Translations under genes and position numbers: made by a program | Shown here: positions 7,612 through 15,280 of the stretch, piece by piece | How the letters are laid out: every line of letters starts with the position of its first letter | Position numbering within the stretch: position 1 is the stretch's first letter | Assembly (NCBI GenBank): GCA_050305935.1 | Contig: JBNLGG010000057.1 | Location: forward strand, 1-26,383 | Length of the DNA stretch: 26,383 nucleotides | Reading direction: 5' to 3' | Origin: CAJXNP01 sp050305935 | Lineage (GTDB): Bacteria > Bacteroidota > Bacteroidia > Cytophagales > Cyclobacteriaceae | Notes under the pieces: model-generated | What the model was told of the DNA's origin: nothing | The model's input: only the letters and a program-made list of their open reading frames with translations | The model's database searches: none

Positions 7612-9189
7612 ATGAAATATGCTTTTATAATCATTCTTACCTTTTTGACAACCTGTTCACTCTTCTCCCAAGAATCAAAAGGAAAGCTTTCCGAGCGGGA
7701 GATCAATATTGATTTCAATACCGAAAAAGGTCTTTTAAACACCATGTTTAGGGAGTGTGTAGGGGCCGGTCGTGCCAACGAAGGTTTGCGTGCCGACTGG
7801 CAGCAGCAGTTGGCTTATGTAAAAGATGAGTGTGGCTTCAAATACATCCGTATGCACGGGCTGCTTACCGACGACATGGCGGTTTACAAAGAAGATAGAA
7901 ACGGAAATCCGGTGTACAACTACATGTATATAGATGCACTGTTCGATTTTTTGCTGAGTATAGATATCAAACCATTTGTTGAGTTGGGTTTTATGCCCAA
8001 TGCGCTAGCCAGCGGAGATCAAACTGTTTTTTGGTGGAGAGGGAATGTGACGCCGCCAAAGGATTACGATAAGTGGGGAGCGCTTATAAAAGACCTCGTT
8101 CAACATTTTACAGAGAGATACGGTGAGGACGAGGTGAAAACCTGGTATTTCGAAGTCTGGAATGAACCTAACCTTTCGCCGGGATTCTGGACCGGGACTC
8201 AGGAAGAATATTTTAAGTTATATGAGTATGCAGCAAGGGCTGTTAAAAGTGTTAATCAGGACTATCCAGTTGGAGGTCCGGCAACTGCTGGCGCTGCCTG
8301 GGAACCCGAATTCATCGAATTTTGTGAAGAAAAAAATGTGCCGATCGATTTTATAAGCACGCATTCTTACGGTGTCAAACAGGGATTTCTGGATGAATAT
8401 GGTCAGTCAGGTACAGTGCTTGCCAAAGATGAATTTGCAGTGAGTGCCGATGTAATTCAGTCGCGTCAGGAAATTGCCAATTCTTCAAGACCGGACCTGG
8501 AGCTTCACTATACGGAGTGGAGCGCCTCCTATACTCCGGCAGATCCGATTCACGACAGCTATCATGAAGCTGCCTATGTGCTGCAAAAACTGAAACAGGT
8601 AGGCAATGCAGCAAACTCCATGTCGTACTGGGTATTTACAGACATATTTGAAGAGCCTGGCCCTCGTTTTGAACCATTCCATGGAGGTTTTGGTATCCTG
8701 ACGACCCAGGGGATCAATAAGCCCATTTTTTACGCCTATCAGTTTTTAAATCGACTGGGAGAGACCGAATTGGTCAACAACGATGCTACTTCCTGGGCAT
8801 GCAAGGATTCTAACGGAGATGTCCAGTTGTTGGCCTGGGACTATACTTATACCCTTCCGGATTCTGTAAACAACCAGCAATACTTCATTCGCGATCTACC
8901 CGCAAGATCGAAAGGTAAGCTGAAAATAAACATTGCCGGAGTGCCGGAAGGCAACTATTCGCTTGAAGTCTACAAAGTGGGATACCGGAGCAATGATGCC
9001 CACACAAGCTATGTGGATTTGGGCAGGCCGTCGCAACTTTCAAGGCAACAGGTAGAACAAATCAAAAAATTAAACGATGGTTCTCCGGTCTCATCTGAAA
9101 CAGTAAAAATAAAAGCGGGATCGACATTTTCCAGGGAACTGGATATTTGTGAAAACGATGTTTTCTTTTTGAATTTAATAAAACTTTAA
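7612..9189 (+). CDS. GH39 glycoside hydrolase, probable beta-xylosidase
   Basis: GH39 members are retaining exo-enzymes, mostly beta-xylosidases. The 525-residue protein has an N-terminal signal sequence (cleavage probably near LFSQ/ES, residue 20). The TIM barrel carries FKYIRMHGLLTDDM, acid/base Glu185 in FEVWNEPNLSPGFW and nucleophile Glu302 in LHYTEWSASY. The remainder from about residue 400 is the beta-sandwich typical of the family. Length fits GH39. It begins 30 bases after the terminator hairpin and probably opens a new transcription unit. Its place in a xyloglucan set is not obvious: it might act on beta-xylosyl side chains found in some xyloglucans, or on xylan fragments. The sequence also contains LTTC in its signal region, but this is a poor lipobox, so I favour a periplasmic enzyme. 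Substrate is inference. Confidence 0.88.
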   Translation: MKYAFIIILTFLTTCSLFSQESKGKLSEREINIDFNTEKGLLNTMFRECVGAGRANEGLRADWQQQLAYVKDECGFKYIRMHGLLTDDMAVYKEDRNGNPVYNYMYIDALFDFLLSIDIKPFVELGFMPNALASGDQTVFWWRGNVTPPKDYDKWGALIKDLVQHFTERYGEDEVKTWYFEVWNEPNLSPGFWTGTQEEYFKLYEYAARAVKSVNQDYPVGGPATAGAAWEPEFIEFCEEKNVPIDFISTHSYGVKQGFLDEYGQSGTVLAKDEFAVSADVIQSRQEIANSSRPDLELHYTEWSASYTPADPIHDSYHEAAYVLQKLKQVGNAANSMSYWVFTDIFEEPGPRFEPFHGGFGILTTQGINKPIFYAYQFLNRLGETELVNNDATSWACKDSNGDVQLLAWDYTYTLPDSVNNQQYFIRDLPARSKGKLKINIAGVPEGNYSLEVYKVGYRSNDAHTSYVDLGRPSQLSRQQVEQIKKLNDGSPVSSETVKIKAGSTFSRELDICENDVFFLNLIKL

Positions 9190-9234
9190 GTTGCGATTGT
9201 ATTTTTGATTTTTTTAAAAACAAACGAATAAAAT

Positions 9235-11196
9235 ATGATGAAATACCGTTTACGAACATTGCTTCTGTTTCTTTCATTTTTTCTTTTTCAGGTAGTTGCT
9301 CATGCTCAAATCAAGTTGCCAAAAGTATTTGGCGACAATATGGTTCTCCAAAGAGGATTGAAAATCCCGATTTGGGGAAATTCTATACCCAACGCGCTTA
9401 TAACTGCTGAGTTGGGAAATGTGAAAGCGACGGCAAAAGCCGATCAAGAGGGAAAATGGACCGTTCATTTGCCGAAGTTCAAAGCAGGTGGTCCCTATAC
9501 ACTGAAAATTTATGAAAAGGAAAAACCGGGTGATGGCATCGAGTTGAATGGGATTCTCATTGGGGATGTTTGGCTGGCTTCCGGACAATCGAATATGGAA
9601 TGGCAGGTACAGCAGTCCAAAGATGCCAGTGAGGAAATTGCAGATGCCAATTTTCCTCAAATACGTTTTTTGGTTGTCGATCACAATAAACAGATAAAGC
9701 TTCAGTCAGATATTGTTTCTGGCAAATGGGAAGTATGTGATACTGCAAATGTGAAGGGCTTTTCAGCGGCAGCTTACTTTTTTGCCCGCAAAATTCATCT
9801 GGACGAAAAGGTTCCTGTGGGCATTATTCAAAGCACCTGGGGTGGTACGCCCATAGAGGCCTGGACCAGCAGGGAAATGTTGCTTACTTCACCCATTACC
9901 AGGGAAAATACGCTCAGTATGGATACCCTTACACTGGAGGCGGAAGACCTCAAGGCCGACAGCCTGAGCTGGGTACGCATTTGGGAAATCGTATATAATC
10001 CGCAGGATAACGCGGACAAAATTTTCACTGCTGTGGATTATGATGATGCCGACTGGACAGCAATTGATATGCCCAATGTGCTAAAGGATTTTGGGATTGG
10101 AGATTATGAAGGGATGGTTTGGCTGCGGAAAAAGATATCGCTGCCTGAATCCTTTGCCGGAAAAGATCTTACCATTAACCTTGGCCATCCGGAAATGACT
10201 TATTCGCTTTATTTCAATGGTAGGGAGATATGCAAGAATGTTTGGTATTCTGATTCCACTCATTCTTATACGATTCCAGCCAGCCTGGTACAGCAGACAG
10301 GAGAAAATGCGATCGCTGTAAGAGTAGCCATGCTCTGGGGTGGTGGCGGTTTGAATCCCCCGGCAGATGATCTTTATATTGGCGAGGGTGACTCCCGCAT
10401 TTCATTAGCAGGGAAATGGTCGTATAAGAAAGACCTTGAACCCTCTTTTCCGGAAATACTCAACTATCAGTACCGTCCCACGGTGCTTTTTAATACCATG
10501 ATAAATCCACTTATTCCCTATGGCGTCAAGGGAATTATCTGGTACCAGGGTGAATCGAATGCGGAACAAGCCTACAATTATCGGGAATTATTTCCCATGA
10601 TGATTACAGACTGGAGGCAACGCTGGCAGCAGGGTAATCTTCCGTTTTTATTCGTTCAGTTGGCCAATTTCATGGAAAGAAAACCACTTCCTTCTGAAAG
10701 TGAATGGGCCGAATTGAGAGAGGCGCAAACAATGACATTGTCTCTACCTAATACAGGAATGGCTTGTGCGATTGATATCGGAGAAGCTGGTAGTGTTCAT
10801 CCCCTTAACAAACAGGAAGTTGGCCGCCGCCTGGCATTAATTGCCAATAAAATGGTGTACAAGAAAGATGGAATTATATCCGGCCCGATGTATAAAACCT
10901 ATCGAACCGAAGGAAATCGCATCCGCATCAGCTTTTCGAGTGTTGGTTCGGGTCTTTTAACGAAGGATGGAAAAGAAGTAAAGGGTTTTGCGATTGCTGG
11001 GAATGATAAACAGTTTCATTGGGCAAAAGCAGTAATTGAAGGCGATGGGGTTGTCGTTTATTCCGATGAAGTAGCCGAACCTGTAGCGGTACGATATGCA
11101 TGGGCAGATAATCCTGAGTGCAACCTCATTAATTCAGAGGGATTGCCTGCCGTGCCTTTCAGGACTGATGATTGGAAAGGAATTACTCAAAAATAA
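9235..11196 (+). CDS. SGNH carbohydrate acetylesterase, sialate O-acetylesterase-like (CE20-like)
   Basis: A 653-residue esterase with a signal peptide ending VAHAQ (residue 25). An N-terminal beta-domain (KLPKVFGDNMVLQRG...PIWG) leads into a split SGNH domain with nucleophile Ser119 in LASGQSNMEWQ, VGIIQSTWGGTPIEAW, an inserted GH2-like jelly-roll (about 255-395, WLRKKISLPESF...LYFNGREI), then GIIWYQGESNAEQA and catalytic His522 in SVHPLNKQEVGRR. This architecture is that of sialate O-acetylesterase-type enzymes. The xyloglucan acetylesterases placed in CE20 share it, and the neighbours make acetylated galactose of xyloglucan the likely target. Many relatives have Asp two residues before the His (DIHP); here that position is Ser. 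It lies 45 bases after GH39, so the two are probably co-transcribed. CE20 membership is inference; the esterase fold is seen directly. Confidence 0.85.
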   Translation: MMKYRLRTLLLFLSFFLFQVVAHAQIKLPKVFGDNMVLQRGLKIPIWGNSIPNALITAELGNVKATAKADQEGKWTVHLPKFKAGGPYTLKIYEKEKPGDGIELNGILIGDVWLASGQSNMEWQVQQSKDASEEIADANFPQIRFLVVDHNKQIKLQSDIVSGKWEVCDTANVKGFSAAAYFFARKIHLDEKVPVGIIQSTWGGTPIEAWTSREMLLTSPITRENTLSMDTLTLEAEDLKADSLSWVRIWEIVYNPQDNADKIFTAVDYDDADWTAIDMPNVLKDFGIGDYEGMVWLRKKISLPESFAGKDLTINLGHPEMTYSLYFNGREICKNVWYSDSTHSYTIPASLVQQTGENAIAVRVAMLWGGGGLNPPADDLYIGEGDSRISLAGKWSYKKDLEPSFPEILNYQYRPTVLFNTMINPLIPYGVKGIIWYQGESNAEQAYNYRELFPMMITDWRQRWQQGNLPFLFVQLANFMERKPLPSESEWAELREAQTMTLSLPNTGMACAIDIGEAGSVHPLNKQEVGRRLALIANKMVYKKDGIISGPMYKTYRTEGNRIRISFSSVGSGLLTKDGKEVKGFAIAGNDKQFHWAKAVIEGDGVVVYSDEVAEPVAVRYAWADNPECNLINSEGLPAVPFRTDDWKGITQK

Positions 11197-11290
11197 AGCT
11201 AGGCATGCAAGTTATAAGAACTAAATCGATAAGTGAATATGAATCCGAGGATTTCTCCATGGTGCACGGAAGAATCACTAAGTCACCTCT

Positions 11291-11330
11291 GTCTTCGGAC
11301 TTCGGTCTTCCAACTTCGGACTTCCAACTT
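11291..11330. repeat. 7-bp imperfect tandem repeat
   Basis: About 5.7 units of RWCTTCS in exact 7-base phase (GTCTTCG, GACTTCG, GTCTTCC, AACTTCG, GACTTCC, AACTT) end 13 bases before the ATG at 11344. They lie in the leader of the second clan GH-A gene. No such repeat is found upstream of its paralog at 327. Confidence 0.7.
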
Positions 11331-11343
11331 AAACTATAAATTC

Positions 11344-13266
11344 ATGAAAAACACTTTACTAAAAATTACAGCATCTCTGGGCATTGCGATCTTTTGTACG
11401 GCATCACTTTTTGCACAAGATACGAATTGCTTTTTAGAGGATTTTGAACCCAAAACTGCCACGGTCCCAATTTCAGAAGCGGCAGAAAAAACAGCGAATG
11501 CTTCAACCGTAACGGTCACTTTATCGACCGATACACTAGGTAAAATATCCAAATATGTTTTTGGAAATGCGATGGCGGTTTGGATGGGAAATAACACAGG
11601 TGAAGCCGGATTTGTGGAAAATACCCAGTTGCTGGATCCATCGTTAATCCGGTTCCCGGGAGGAAGCTGGTCCAATATCTTTTTCTGGGATGGAAACCCA
11701 ACCGATATTCCTGACTCTGCTTACGACTCATCGGGAGAAAGGGTGAAGTTTTACGCTATTTCAGGAAAGAATGACTGGCCCACTACAACGGAGAACTACT
11801 ACAAATTACGTGAGCAAACGGGTTCACAAGGCCTTATCACGGTCAATTATGGCTATGCCCGTTATGGCTTGAGCGATGACCCTGTTGCGCAGGCAGCTCA
11901 CCTGGCGGCCGATTGGGTGCGCTATGATAACGGACGAACTAAATTCTGGGAAATCGGAAATGAAAACGCCGGTCCCTGGGAAGCTGGGTGGAAGATTGAT
12001 ACAGATGCCAATAAGGATGGCCAGCCCGAAATTATCACCGGTCAGCTTTACGGACAGCATTTTAATGTTTTTGCCGATTCCATGAGAGCGGCAGCGGCTG
12101 AGGTGGGCGCAACCATATATATCGGTGCACAGGTATTGCACTTTGATGGTACGACGAGCTGGAATTCAGTGGATCATACCTGGAATGAAGGGGTTTTTAG
12201 TGAAGTTGGCGATGGCGCCGATTTCTATGTAATGCACAACTATTTTGGAAACGATGCAAACGCAGGGAATTTATTGTCGGTTGCAGCTACTGACCCAAAG
12301 AAAAACATCGACTTTATTAAGCAGGATATTATTGACAAAAATGGTTTTCCTAAACCTGTAGCCATCACTGAGTATAATGTGAATAGCAATTCCGCCAATG
12401 AAACGATGGGACAATCATATATCAATGGAATGCAGGCTACGATCCTGTTTAATGAATTAATAAAAAACAATTTTGGATTGGGCGCGAGGTGGCTGCTGGC
12501 CTCGGGAGAGAATGGAATGTTTTATCAGGGGAATGACGCAAGTTTAAGATGGCAGCCACGGCCGGATTTCTATTATGCTTATTATACACAGAAATTTACG
12601 GGCGATCATGCCATTCCCGCTACTTCAGACAACTCGAACGTTTTAGCATATGCTTCCACGTTTGCTTCCGGTGAAACGGGCGTCGTGATTGTAAACAAAG
12701 GGAAAGCTGATCAGGTGGTAAAAATAGACCCACAGACCATAGGATTTGGAGATCAATACTACAACTATTCCTTAACCGGTGGCACCGATAATGGTGATTT
12801 TTCTTTGTATGTATCTGTTAACGGTGTGAGTCCCACAGGAACACAATGGGGGCCACGCGAAGCGCTTGAGACGATTCCGGCAAAGGCGTATTCAATTGGA
12901 GCATCCATTAAATTGGAGGTACCCGGGCGGTCGGTTCAGTTTGTCATGATAGGAGCAGGAAACAACAGCCTTCCACAAGTGACATCGCTTGCCAGTGAAC
13001 TGGAAAATGAAGCGGACCTGTTGAATTATCCGAACCCATTCGCTGACGTGACGACCATTCGATTCAAAACGCAATCAAATGAATTGGTTGCATTGGAAAT
13101 ATTTAATCATGCAGGGAAGAAAATTTCCACCCTGATCAATAAAGAATTGCCTTCAGGAACACATCAAATTGATTTTAATGGAACTTCATTGCCTGCCGGA
13201 TTGTATTTTTATCAATTAAAGGTTGGGAATAATTCAACGACACGAAAGATGATCCTTGAAAGATAA
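11344..13266 (+). CDS. Secreted clan GH-A glycoside hydrolase, family uncertain, T9SS tail (paralog 2)
   Basis: A 640-residue protein. The start at 11344 gives a clean signal peptide (MKNTLLKITASLGIAIFC..SLFAQ); an in-frame ATG at 11233 would add 37 residues encoded partly by a 7-bp repeat and is unlikely. The catalytic region (about 50-535) nearly copies the protein at 327-2558, with probable acid/base Glu207 in GNENAGPWEAG and nucleophile Glu343 in ITEYN. The C-terminus differs: the Ig-like domain is absent and a different T9SS type A domain follows (LLNYPNPFADVTTIRF...TTRKMILER). Retained catalytic residues and a full reading frame in both copies argue that both are active. It follows the CE20-like gene by 147 bases. 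Function is probably arabinofuranosidase or endo-acting on a branched glycan, by analogy with other clan GH-A families; the family itself is not recognised. Confidence 0.87.
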   Translation: MKNTLLKITASLGIAIFCTASLFAQDTNCFLEDFEPKTATVPISEAAEKTANASTVTVTLSTDTLGKISKYVFGNAMAVWMGNNTGEAGFVENTQLLDPSLIRFPGGSWSNIFFWDGNPTDIPDSAYDSSGERVKFYAISGKNDWPTTTENYYKLREQTGSQGLITVNYGYARYGLSDDPVAQAAHLAADWVRYDNGRTKFWEIGNENAGPWEAGWKIDTDANKDGQPEIITGQLYGQHFNVFADSMRAAAAEVGATIYIGAQVLHFDGTTSWNSVDHTWNEGVFSEVGDGADFYVMHNYFGNDANAGNLLSVAATDPKKNIDFIKQDIIDKNGFPKPVAITEYNVNSNSANETMGQSYINGMQATILFNELIKNNFGLGARWLLASGENGMFYQGNDASLRWQPRPDFYYAYYTQKFTGDHAIPATSDNSNVLAYASTFASGETGVVIVNKGKADQVVKIDPQTIGFGDQYYNYSLTGGTDNGDFSLYVSVNGVSPTGTQWGPREALETIPAKAYSIGASIKLEVPGRSVQFVMIGAGNNSLPQVTSLASELENEADLLNYPNPFADVTTIRFKTQSNELVALEIFNHAGKKISTLINKELPSGTHQIDFNGTSLPAGLYFYQLKVGNNSTTRKMILER

Positions 13267-13317
13267 AGCAAAGGGCTTTTAAAGGGATAGTCTTATTACA
13301 CTTTTGAAAGACAAATT

Positions 13318-15222
13318 ATGATACATTTTAAAAAACTTTTTTTGTGCCTGATGTTTTGTTGTTTTGGAATGGGTGCGGTGCTGGCGCAAAACGTTACAAT
13401 AGCCATTGATGTCACTAAAGGAAATACGGCAGTTTCACCTTACATTTATGGAGCCAATAATTGGTTTGATAAGTCGGCGCAATTTTACAAAGATGTCGGG
13501 TTGCGTTTTGCCCGAATGAACGGGGGCAACAATGCCACCAAATACAATTGGCGAAAAAAGATCTCATCACATCCCGACTGGTATAACAATGTGTATACGA
13601 ACGATTGGGACGCAATGGCGCAAAACATTGATGGCAACTATCCAGATATGCAGGGAATGTTTGCATTTCAACTACTTGGGCGGGTAGCTTCCAGCACAGA
13701 AAACAATTTTAACGACTGGAGTTATAATCAATCGCAGTACTGGGAAGGCGTAAATCAGAATTTAGCGGGAGGTGGTGTTCCCAACACCAGTGGGACCAAT
13801 CCGGGTAAAGCTGCCGTGGAAGGTGATATAGATCTTTACACACAGCCTTGGCCGGCTGATTCTTCTGTTGCCATTCTCGATCATTGGTTCGGCCCAGGCG
13901 GGCTGGGTTTAAATAAGAGTCAATTTATATACTGGAACATGGACAATGAAGTGGATATATGGGATGGAACACACGATGATGTAATGCCTACCCTGATTTC
14001 TGCTTCCGCTTTTATGGACAGGTACATTGAACTGGCAAAAAAAGCCCGAGCAAAATTCCCCGAAATCAAACTCTGTGGGCCGGTGACTACCAGTGAATGG
14101 CAATGGTACAAATGGGGAAGTGAAAGTATAAATGTAGACGGCAAGTACTATTCCTGGCTGGAATATTTTATTAAACGATGCGCCGATGAAGAGAAAGCGT
14201 CCGGCATAAGGGTGCTAGATGTGCTGGACCTTCACAATTATCCCTGGGCATCCACTGATGAAGAGATACTTCAGCTTCACCGCATATATTATGATGAGAC
14301 CTATGATTATCCCGGAGCCAATGGAGTGAAAACCATTAATGGAGGCTGGGACAATACACAGACGAAAGAATATATTTTCAAGCGGATTGAAGATTGGCTG
14401 GCATTGTATTTCGGTGCTGATCATGGTATAACGATGGGTATCAGCGAATGGGGCCCCACTGCCACAAATCCGAATGTTTGTGCGGTGGTGTATGCATCAA
14501 TCCTGGGAACATTTGCTAACCATGGAGTAGAATTATTTTCTCCATGGTTTTGGGAGGAAGGTATGTGGGAAACATTGCACCTGTTTAGCCGGTATGCAAA
14601 GGATTACAGCGTTTCTAGCACTTCTTCTCTGGAAAACACAGTATCAGCTTACACTACAGTGAATGGAGCAGCCGACTCAATGACAGTGATCATTGTAAAC
14701 CGTGACATGAATGCTGCGCGAAGCGTAACAGTGAATTTGAATGGGATTTCCGTACCGGATGGAGGCTACGAAACCTTGCAATTGTCTTCTTTGCCCTCAA
14801 CAGAAACCTTTAAGTCCCACACGGATAACGCATTAATAACAAACACAATAGGGGTGAGCTCAAATTCATTTACCCTGTCCGTACCAGCCCTTTCTATAAC
14901 AGCGGTATTGTTAATTCCACAGCCGGGGGAACTACCGAAAATTACCGGAATAAAAGATTTGCCAGACCTGGGGGACGACATAAGGATCTTCCCAAACCCA
15001 GTTTCCGATCATCTGTCGGTAAATATAAAATCGAAGATTGCTGAGCAGTTGGAAATGGCGGTATACGACCGGAGTGGCCGCAAGCTACTATTCTCGCGCA
15101 AATATTATGATGGAATTTCACCCATTTTTGTGAATACATCCAAACTCCCGGGTGGACTTTATGTATTGCAGGTGAGAAGTTCTACCGGTACTTCCATTGG
15201 GAAATTTGCTGTTAGCAGGTAA
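13318..15222 (+). CDS. GH44 endoglucanase/xyloglucanase with T9SS sorting domain
   Basis: GH44 enzymes cleave beta-1,4-glucans including xyloglucan and carboxymethylcellulose. The 634-residue protein has a signal peptide ending AVLAQ (residue 24). The barrel begins ISPYIYG-like (VSPYIYGANNWF), continues with RFARMNGGNNATKYNW and carries acid/base Glu211 in YWNMDNEVDIWDGTH and probable nucleophile Glu377 in MGISEWGP. Other typical elements are LDVLDLHNYPWA and FSPWFWEEGMW. A beta-sandwich (about 440-535) includes VIIVNRDMNAARSVTVNLNG. The T9SS type A domain starts near residue 558 (IRIFPNPVSDHLSV). The neighbouring gene ends 51 bases upstream, with no convincing terminator between. It is the third unrelated backbone-cutting enzyme in the window. 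GH44 assignment is firm; xyloglucan preference is inferred from context. Confidence 0.9.
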   Translation: MIHFKKLFLCLMFCCFGMGAVLAQNVTIAIDVTKGNTAVSPYIYGANNWFDKSAQFYKDVGLRFARMNGGNNATKYNWRKKISSHPDWYNNVYTNDWDAMAQNIDGNYPDMQGMFAFQLLGRVASSTENNFNDWSYNQSQYWEGVNQNLAGGGVPNTSGTNPGKAAVEGDIDLYTQPWPADSSVAILDHWFGPGGLGLNKSQFIYWNMDNEVDIWDGTHDDVMPTLISASAFMDRYIELAKKARAKFPEIKLCGPVTTSEWQWYKWGSESINVDGKYYSWLEYFIKRCADEEKASGIRVLDVLDLHNYPWASTDEEILQLHRIYYDETYDYPGANGVKTINGGWDNTQTKEYIFKRIEDWLALYFGADHGITMGISEWGPTATNPNVCAVVYASILGTFANHGVELFSPWFWEEGMWETLHLFSRYAKDYSVSSTSSLENTVSAYTTVNGAADSMTVIIVNRDMNAARSVTVNLNGISVPDGGYETLQLSSLPSTETFKSHTDNALITNTIGVSSNSFTLSVPALSITAVLLIPQPGELPKITGIKDLPDLGDDIRIFPNPVSDHLSVNIKSKIAEQLEMAVYDRSGRKLLFSRKYYDGISPIFVNTSKLPGGLYVLQVRSSTGTSIGKFAVSR

Positions 15223-15280
15223 AATGGCCTACGGATTCCATAAAGAAAATATCACTCAAATCCGAATGATAAGATAATCA

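Noticed and set aside
6001..9207. Isolated TAnnTTTG matches at 6001-6008 and 9200-9207 as promoters
   Set aside because: Neither has a -33 TTTG at suitable spacing, and short AT-rich matches are frequent by chance here.
11233..11343. Upstream in-frame ATG for paralog 2
   Set aside because: It would place 37 residues, partly encoded by a 7-bp repeat, before a perfect signal peptide starting at 11344.
13264..13280. Small AAAGC/GCTTT hairpin after paralog 2
   Set aside because: A 5-bp stem is too weak to be called a terminator.
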